DNA of 9,768 nt from Lachnospiraceae bacterium (lineage in GTDB: Bacteria > Bacillota_A > Clostridia > Lachnospirales > Lachnospiraceae), in NCBI GenBank assembly GCA_009774655.1, contig VSOD01000125.1:1-9768 (forward strand), in the 5' to 3' direction. The first letter of the stretch is position 1. Each line of letters starts with the position of its first letter. The notes under the pieces are model-generated. The model had not been told where the DNA came from. It ran no database searches and saw only the letters and a list, made by a program, of their open reading frames with translations. The translations under genes and the position numbers were made by a program. Positions 1-4,295 of this stretch are shown here, one piece after another.

Positions 1-19
1 AGTTGTGTTTAAGAGACAG
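1..19. other. Residual Nextera/Tn5 mosaic-end adapter (sequencing artefact)
   Basis: The first 19 bases read AGTTGTGTTTAAGAGACAG. The Tn5/Nextera mosaic end is AGATGTGTATAAGAGACAG, so they agree at 17 of 19 positions, in register and ending exactly in the diagnostic AAGAGACAG. It sits at the very end of the window, where an untrimmed adapter would be. Genomic sequence should be taken to begin at about base 20. The two differences are both A to T and may be low-quality base calls. Confidence 0.88.
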
Positions 20-92
20 CCTGATCCGCAAGCCTTTCGATCCGCAGATGCTGCTTAACAGGATTGAGGCAGTCTGGAAAAGGGAGGCGTAA
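20..92 (+). CDS. Response regulator receiver domain, C-terminal fragment (5' truncated)
   Basis: The frame ending in TAA at 90-92 reads LIRKPFDPQMLLNRIEAVWK followed by REA. This is the typical end of a CheY-like receiver domain: the Lys-Pro-Phe motif, whose Lys contacts the phosphorylated Asp, then helix alpha-5 with the pattern DPQ-LL-RI-AV. The protein stops right after this helix, so the receiver is either a stand-alone CheY-type protein or the last domain of a larger signalling protein such as a hybrid kinase. A C-terminal DNA-binding output domain of the usual OmpR or NarL kind is excluded. Everything upstream is missing, because the contig starts here behind an adapter remnant. The next gene begins 5 bp after the stop, so the two are probably co-transcribed. 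The domain call is good; the exact protein type cannot be known. Confidence 0.7.
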
Positions 93-97
93 AGAGT

Positions 98-475
98 ATG
101 GGATCTGGTGCGGGCGGGATGATAGATATTCTGTTCTTTGCAAGCGGGGTTTATCTGATCTATACAGCGGTCATGTCGAAAAAGAACGGGAATATTGCGG
201 GCAATGTGATGCTTGCAAAAGATGTGAGCGAGAGCAGCATCAAGGATAAACGCGGGTTTATCGAATATATGTGTAAGCGGATCCTTACGGCCGGGGTGAT
301 GATCGTGATCGCCAGCGGTGTTCATCTGGTGAACGATTACTATATCGGTTCCGCGGTTCTTACCTGGATCGGGATCGGTATTATCCTAGCAGCGATCGCC
401 ATCTATACGGCTGGTTATCTGCAGGGACAGAAGCGGTTTATCAAGACGCAGGAGAAGAATAACAGGAAGAAATAA
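98..475 (+). CDS. Small three-helix membrane protein of unknown function
   Basis: A 125-residue protein that I do not recognise. The start at 98 is supported by GGGAGG at 82-87, ten bases upstream. It has three hydrophobic segments: about residues 8-26 (IDILFFASGVYLIYTAV), 62-82 (ILTAGVMIVIASGVHLVNDY) and 86-108 (AVLTWIGIGIILAAIAIYTAGYL). A polar loop of about 35 residues separates the first two, and the basic tail (KRFIKTQEKNNRKK) suggests a cytoplasmic C terminus. There is no enzyme motif, signal peptidase site or cysteine cluster. It starts 5 bp after a receiver-domain gene, so it may be a membrane partner of that signalling gene, but this rests only on adjacency. An internal ATG at 119 lacks a good ribosome binding site. 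The gene ends in a hairpin shared with citrate synthase on the opposite strand. Confidence 0.75.
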   Translation: MGSGAGGMIDILFFASGVYLIYTAVMSKKNGNIAGNVMLAKDVSESSIKDKRGFIEYMCKRILTAGVMIVIASGVHLVNDYYIGSAVLTWIGIGIILAAIAIYTAGYLQGQKRFIKTQEKNNRKK

Positions 476-502
476 AAGAGATGCCGCTCAGGCATCTCTT
501 TT
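474..502. terminator. Bidirectional terminator hairpin between convergent genes
   Basis: AAAAGAGATGCC (474-485) and GGCATCTCTTTT (491-502) are perfect inverted complements: a 12-bp stem with a 5-nt loop (486-490). Read on plus it ends the small membrane protein gene, whose TAA is at 473-475. Read on minus it ends citrate synthase and is followed by a longer T-rich run (CTCTTTTATTTCTT). The citrate synthase stop codon (488-490) lies in the loop, so one stem arm is also the last codons of that gene. Confidence 0.85.
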
Positions 503-1858
503 GTCGATCTTGATATAATCTCTGTCGGTGCAGACGGTCTTATAGGCCGGTCTGATGATCTTGCCGTTGTTGGCGAGCTCTTCCATGCGGTGCGCGCTCC
601 AGCCGACGATCCTGGCGATGGCGAAGATCGGTGTGTAGAGTTCGATCGGAAGATTGAGCATATCATATACGAATCCGGAATAGAAGTCCACATTGACGCT
701 GACGCCCTTGTAGATCGGACGTTCTTTGGCAATGATCTCGGGTGCAAGGCGTTCTACCAGAGAGTAGAGTGCGAACTCGTCGTGCAGGCCCTTCTCCTCG
801 GAAAGTTTCTCCACGAAGGACTTGAAGATGACGGCACGGGGATCCGACTTCGAGTATACTGCGTGTCCCACACCGTAGATCAGGCCCGCATGGTCGAAGG
901 CATCCTTGTGCAGCAGCTTCAGAAGATAATCGGCAACCTGGCCTTCGTTGGTCCAGTCGGATATCATACGCTTCATCTCGGCGAACATCTGTACCACCTT
1001 GATGTTGGCGCCGCCGTGTCTTGGCCCTTTGAGGGAGCCGATCGCCGCGGCGATAACGGAGTAGGTGTCCGTCAGCGAAGAGGTTACTACATGGGTGGTA
1101 AAGCTGGAGTTGTTACCGCCGCCGTGCTCCATGTGCAGGATCAGGGCGATATCCAGGATCTTCGCCTCCAGCGGCGTATAGCTGCTGTCCGGGCGCAGAA
1201 TGTGCAGAATATTCTCCGCGGTGGACAATTCGGACTGGGGCTGGTGTATGTACAGGCTCTCTCCGTTATGGTAGTGACTGTATGCCTGATAGCCGTAGAT
1301 CGACAGCATCGGGAAAAGGGAGATCAGCTGCAGACACTGTCTGAGCACGTTAGGCAGGGACGTGTCGTCCGCCCTGTCGTCGTAGGAGTAGAGTGTGAGG
1401 ACGCTTCTGGCAAGCGTGTTCATCATGTCGTTGCTGGGCGCCTTCATGATGATATCGCGTACAAAGCTGGTGGGAAGTGACCGGTAACCGGACAGCAGTC
1501 TTGTAAACTGCGCCAGTTCGTCCCGGTCCGGCAGCTTATCGAACAAAAGCAGATAAGTCACTTCCTCAAAGCCGAAGCGGTTCTCGCCTGCAAAACCATC
1601 GACCAGATCCTTAACGTCGTAGCCGCGGTAGAAGAGACGGCCGTGTGTCGGGACCTGTACACCGTCCACGACCTTACTGGCGCGCACGTCGGAGATATTG
1701 GTCAGGCCGGCAAGGACGCCCTTACCGTTCAAGTCACGCAGACCACGCTTTACATCGTATTTCGTAAATAAATCGGTATCTATAATACCGGCTTGCTCAC
1801 TCATACCTGCAAGTCGAACAATTTCGGGGGTAATTTCAGAAAAAACATTATGATCCAT
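488..1858 (-). CDS. gltA: Citrate synthase
   Basis: A 456-residue citrate (Si)-synthase that condenses acetyl-CoA and oxaloacetate to citrate and CoA in the cytoplasm. The family signatures are clear: GSLKGPRHGGAN with catalytic His281, GVGHAVYSKSDPRA with His332 and the substrate-binding Arg341, and VNVDFYSG with catalytic Asp391. LHMEHGGGNNSSF (242-253) is the conserved helix before the active site. It is about 25-30 residues longer than the E. coli enzyme because of an N-terminal extension (residues 1-45), as seen in clostridial citrate synthases. GHAV replaces the usual bacterial GHRV; this variant also occurs in eukaryotic enzymes and should not abolish activity. The start has an excellent AAAGGAGGT (1866-1874, minus strand), 7 nt away. 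No aconitase or isocitrate dehydrogenase gene is adjacent. It is divergent from pckA, so two oxaloacetate-using enzymes share one control region. Confidence 0.96.
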   Translation of the reverse strand: MDHNVFSEITPEIVRLAGMSEQAGIIDTDLFTKYDVKRGLRDLNGKGVLAGLTNISDVRASKVVDGVQVPTHGRLFYRGYDVKDLVDGFAGENRFGFEEVTYLLLFDKLPDRDELAQFTRLLSGYRSLPTSFVRDIIMKAPSNDMMNTLARSVLTLYSYDDRADDTSLPNVLRQCLQLISLFPMLSIYGYQAYSHYHNGESLYIHQPQSELSTAENILHILRPDSSYTPLEAKILDIALILHMEHGGGNNSSFTTHVVTSSLTDTYSVIAAAIGSLKGPRHGGANIKVVQMFAEMKRMISDWTNEGQVADYLLKLLHKDAFDHAGLIYGVGHAVYSKSDPRAVIFKSFVEKLSEEKGLHDEFALYSLVERLAPEIIAKERPIYKGVSVNVDFYSGFVYDMLNLPIELYTPIFAIARIVGWSAHRMEELANNGKIIRPAYKTVCTDRDYIKIDKRDA

Positions 1859-1900
1859 GATGTGTACCTCCTTTCATAAATATTATTTCACATCTATTCT

Positions 1901-1930
1901 ATAATAGCATGAAGAAAAAGTGGGGCACAA
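1901..1930 (-). promoter_or_regulatory. Candidate promoter of citrate synthase
   Basis: On the minus strand a TATTAT -10 box (plus coordinates 1901-1906) is preceded by TG one base upstream (extended -10). TTGTGC (1925-1930) lies 18 bp further upstream as a poor -35 box (3 of 6). Transcription would start about 40 nt before the ATG. The -10 is plausible; the -35 is weak. Confidence 0.45.
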
Positions 1931-2020
1931 GAAAAAACGTTAAGTTAACAAAAATTTAACATTTCTTCACAATTTCGCTATTCATTTTTAACCAAAATGG
2001 ACTGTTAATGGATTTCAATA

Positions 2021-2049
2021 TTGACTTTTAAGAGTGGTTTTGAGATAAT
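2021..2049 (+). promoter_or_regulatory. pckA promoter (sigma-A type)
   Basis: TTGACT (2021-2026) and GATAAT (2044-2049) are each 5 of 6 to consensus and are separated by 17 bp. Transcription should begin near 2056, leaving a leader of about 90 nt before the pckA start codon. A 10-bp palindrome overlaps the -35 box and could be an operator. Confidence 0.8.
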
Positions 2050-2055
2050 TAGAGC

Positions 2056-2146
2056 GGTGTACGGGGAACCTGTACATAGTAAGAGAGCGACGGGAGATGA
2101 AATGTCTTCCGTTCTATAATACAATTTTTAAGGAGGAGAATATAAT
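2056..2146 (+). promoter_or_regulatory. Structured 5' leader of pckA
   Basis: The untranslated leader can form two hairpins. The first pairs TGTAC (2058-2062) with GTACA (2072-2076) and has an inner GG/CC pair closing a GGAA (GNRA-type) loop. The second pairs ACGGGAGA (2090-2097) with TCTTCCGT (2105-2112), 8 bp with one G-T pair and a 7-nt loop. Neither has a T-run, so these are not simple terminators. They may stabilise the mRNA. I do not recognise a known riboswitch class. The ribosome binding site AAGGAGGAG (2130-2138) is outside both hairpins. Confidence 0.4.
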
Positions 2147-3862
2147 ATGGCAACAAAAGCGTATTATCCCGTTTCCGAGATCGGTGCCGGCAAGGTTGGT
2201 TTTTCCAAGACCCGTTCCATTATCGAGGCAGCTTTCTACGGAAACAACGTAGTCAAGGTTAACACATTGAGAGAAGCTTATGAACTGGCAAAGAATTCCC
2301 CCGGTACGGTTGTAACAGACATGCCGGTCAAGGACGGTGAGACTTTTGGTCTTCCGGCTGACGCGAAGGTTCTGCTGTTCAATGACGGTGCGGTTACAGG
2401 CCGTTACGCAGCTGCACGTCGTATCAAAGGTGAGCCCGGCGTAGACGCAGGCAAGCTTGACAAGGTTGTTATGGACGCGATCTATGAGACGCGCTGGAAG
2501 ACAATGTATCACGCAGAGTGTTTCGTTGGTCTGGATCCTGAGTTCATGGCCAAGGCACATCTCCTGATTCCGGAAGGAGAAGAGAACCTGCTTTACAACT
2601 GGATGATCAATTTCCAGTATATGTCTGACGAATATGTTAAGATGTACAAGAAATCCAAACCCGTAGGCGACGGCAATGAGCCTGATATCTATATCTTCTC
2701 CGATCCCCAGTGGGCTCCTCACGAGGCACCCGACGTAGACTACAGCTGCTTAAGCGATCCGCTGACACTGTGCTACTTCGATACCAACGAGAACTGCGCA
2801 GCAATCCTTGGCATGAAATATTTCGGTGAGCACAAGAAGGGTACACTGACCATGGCATGGGCACTTGCAAACAGAAACGGTTATGCATCCTGCCACGGCG
2901 GACAGAAAGAGTATCTGCTGAAAGACGGTTCCAAGTTCGTTGCATCCGTATATGGTCTGTCAGGTTCCGGTAAGTCCACTCTGACACATGCGAAGCACGG
3001 CGGCAAGTACGAGATCAAGGTTCTTCATGATGACGCTTTCATCATCAACACAGATACCTGTGCATCCGTAGCGCTTGAGCCTACTTACTTCGACAAGACA
3101 GCAGACTATCCGACAGGATGTCCTGACAATGAGTATCTGTTATCTGCTCAGAACTGCTCCTGCACCATGGACAGCGAGGGCAGGATCCAGCTCGTGACAG
3201 AGGATATCAGAAACGGTAACGGCCGTGCGATCAAGTCCAAATTATGGTCTCCTAACCGTGTAGATAAGATCGATGCACCGGTTAATGCGATCTTCTGGAT
3301 CATGAAGGATCCTACGATCCCGCCGGTAGTGAAGCTGAAAGGTGCGGCTCTTGCATCCGTTATGGGCGCTACGCTTGCAACCAAGACTTCTACCGCAGAG
3401 CGTGTTGCAGCAGGTACAGACCTGAATGCGATCCGTATCGTGCCTTATGCTAATCCGTTCAGAACCTATCCGCTGGTTAACGACTACGATAAGTTCAAGA
3501 AACTGGTAGAAGAGAAGAACGTTGCATGCTACATCGTTAACACAGGCGATTTCATGGGTGAGAAGGTTAAACCTGCTGATACCCTTGGCATCCTGGAGAC
3601 GATCGTAGAAGGCAAAGCACAGTTCACACAGTGGGGACCTTTCGAGGACATCGAGATCATGAATACATGGGATGGCCAGACAGAAGGCTTCAAGAACTTC
3701 AACGCTGACCTTGGCGATGCTGATTATAAGGCACAGCTCAAGAGCGCTATGGAGACCCGTGTGAAAGCTGTTGAAGATTTCGCTACGAAGAAGGAAGGCT
3801 ATGACAAGCTTCCGGATGAGGCACTGGCAGCGCTGAAGAAGCTGGTTGACGCTCTCAACTAA
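2147..3862 (+). CDS. pckA: Phosphoenolpyruvate carboxykinase (ATP), divergent subfamily
   Basis: A 571-residue ATP-type PEP carboxykinase that interconverts oxaloacetate plus ATP with PEP, CO2 and ADP in the cytoplasm. In fermentative Clostridia it may run toward oxaloacetate. The kinase P-loop is GLSGSGKST (270-278), followed by HDDAFII (294-300), the place of the usual GDD Mg-binding motif. LGMKYFGEHKKGTLTMAWAL (221-240) and YASCHGG match the ATP-PEPCK segment before the P-loop, and VTGRYAAARR (83-92) holds the equivalent of the substrate-binding TGR. PPVVKLKGAALASVMGATLATKTSTAER matches the C-terminal family block. It is longer than the roughly 530-540 residue typical enzymes, and several motifs differ from E. 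coli (HDD for GDD, GSGKS for GTGKT). The start has AAGGAGGAG, 8 nt upstream. Codon use is strongly biased, as expected of a highly expressed gene. It has its own promoter, leader and terminator, so it is monocistronic. Confidence 0.93.
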   Translation: MATKAYYPVSEIGAGKVGFSKTRSIIEAAFYGNNVVKVNTLREAYELAKNSPGTVVTDMPVKDGETFGLPADAKVLLFNDGAVTGRYAAARRIKGEPGVDAGKLDKVVMDAIYETRWKTMYHAECFVGLDPEFMAKAHLLIPEGEENLLYNWMINFQYMSDEYVKMYKKSKPVGDGNEPDIYIFSDPQWAPHEAPDVDYSCLSDPLTLCYFDTNENCAAILGMKYFGEHKKGTLTMAWALANRNGYASCHGGQKEYLLKDGSKFVASVYGLSGSGKSTLTHAKHGGKYEIKVLHDDAFIINTDTCASVALEPTYFDKTADYPTGCPDNEYLLSAQNCSCTMDSEGRIQLVTEDIRNGNGRAIKSKLWSPNRVDKIDAPVNAIFWIMKDPTIPPVVKLKGAALASVMGATLATKTSTAERVAAGTDLNAIRIVPYANPFRTYPLVNDYDKFKKLVEEKNVACYIVNTGDFMGEKVKPADTLGILETIVEGKAQFTQWGPFEDIEIMNTWDGQTEGFKNFNADLGDADYKAQLKSAMETRVKAVEDFATKKEGYDKLPDEALAALKKLVDALN

Positions 3863-3903
3863 TCTTTGTGATTAGAATGATTTATATAATATGATCTATA
3901 ATC

Positions 3904-3936
3904 GGAAGGGGTGTATGCTTTGCATACATCCCTTTC
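3904..3936 (+). terminator. pckA terminator hairpin
   Basis: A 15-bp stem (3904-3918 with 3922-3936, two G-T pairs) closes a 3-nt loop, 41 nt after the pckA stop. The T residues lie inside the 3' arm (CCCTTTCTG) instead of forming a long run after it, so termination may be incomplete, or the hairpin may serve mainly as a 3' end stabiliser. Confidence 0.7.
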
Positions 3937-4001
3937 TGAGAAGTTTAACGGAACAAAAAACGGACAGATGAAAAAAGAGAGTAAAAAACGATAAAATCCG
4001 G

Positions 4002-4030
4002 TTGTAATATGTCGCTATCTCGGATATAAT
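4002..4030 (+). promoter_or_regulatory. Promoter of the 6S-like RNA gene
   Basis: TTGTAA (4002-4007, 4 of 6) and a perfect TATAAT (4025-4030) lie 17 bp apart. The predicted start at about 4037-4038 falls exactly at the first base before the closing stem of the RNA described at 4038-4222, which supports both calls. Confidence 0.78.
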
Positions 4031-4037
4031 AAATATA

Positions 4038-4222
4038 ACCTGAGATGTGCGAGAATATCTTGTTATTTTGAACCTACAGATACTTTAAACGGGATTCTTA
4101 TATTGCCATATAGATGTCAGGCCTCCGGCTTTAGGCCTTATGCAGTGGAAGGCAGAAGTATGGTTGCGGTTACCCACCTAGCTTTGCTAGGAGTCAAAAT
4201 ACAGGATTCGGCATTTTGGGGG
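4038..4222 (+). ncRNA. ssrS: 6S RNA (candidate)
   Basis: This non-coding stretch of about 185 nt has the architecture of 6S RNA, which binds the sigma-A RNA polymerase holoenzyme and mimics an open promoter. The ends pair: CCTGAGATGT (4039-4048) with GCATTTTGGG (4211-4220), 10 bp including G-T pairs. Further in, ATTTTGA (4065-4071) pairs with TCAAAAT (4194-4200), and the next CCTA with TAGG. This gives a long rod with an open middle. The 5' end TGAGATGTGCGAG resembles the E. coli 6S start (GAGATGTTCGCA), and the end TTCGGCAT resembles its 3' part. CCTAGC and GCTAGG (about 4178-4192) can also form a local hairpin that competes with the CCTA/TAGG pairing, as expected for an RNA that rearranges. 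It has its own promoter and terminator. The call rests on structure and memory of the family; a covariance model search was not run. Confidence 0.8.
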
Positions 4223-4230
4223 ACACAGAA

Positions 4231-4262
4231 GAAAAGGCAGTCGCTTTATGCGGCTGCTTTTG
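4231..4262 (+). terminator. Terminator of the 6S-like RNA
   Basis: AAAA-G-GCAGTCGC (4232-4244) pairs with GCGGCTGC-TTTT (4250-4261): an 8-bp GC-rich stem with one G-T pair, a single bulged G, then 4 A-T pairs ending in the T-run, with a 5-nt loop. It lies directly after the RNA. The ATG at 4248 lies across the end of its loop and the first base of the 3' arm, which argues against using that ATG as the start of the next gene. Confidence 0.75.
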
Positions 4263-4295
4263 CTGTATCTGGAAAGGCGGGGATGGATTATCGGA

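Larger units (their letters stand above)
1859..2146. promoter_or_regulatory. Divergent citrate synthase / pckA control region
   Basis: This 288-bp AT-rich region has no credible reading frame. Besides the promoters it holds several short GTTAA/TTAAC elements: GTTAAGTTAACA (1939-1950), a second TTAACA at 1956-1961 exactly 11 bp after the first, TTAACC at 1988-1993 and GTTAAT at 2004-2009. The 11-bp period places the two TTAACA boxes on the same face of the helix. A perfect 10-bp palindrome, TCAATATTGA (2015-2024), overlaps the pckA -35 box. These look like protein-binding sites. The TTAACA boxes resemble half-sites of the redox repressor Rex, but no full two-arm site with the usual spacing is present. 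Confidence 0.5.

Noticed and set aside
64..249. Open frame of 61 codons on plus at the left end
   Set aside because: It overlaps the receiver tail and the membrane protein gene out of frame and has no ribosome binding site of its own.
590..1480. Open frame of 296 codons on plus across citrate synthase
   Set aside because: It lies antisense to a citrate synthase with all catalytic motifs; the translation has no domain-like pattern and no ribosome binding site, so it is a shadow of biased codon use.
1932..1945. CcpA cre-like site (AAAACGTTAA core)
   Set aside because: Several conserved positions of the cre consensus, including the leading TG and the closing C, do not match; the similarity is mostly an A-run beside CG.
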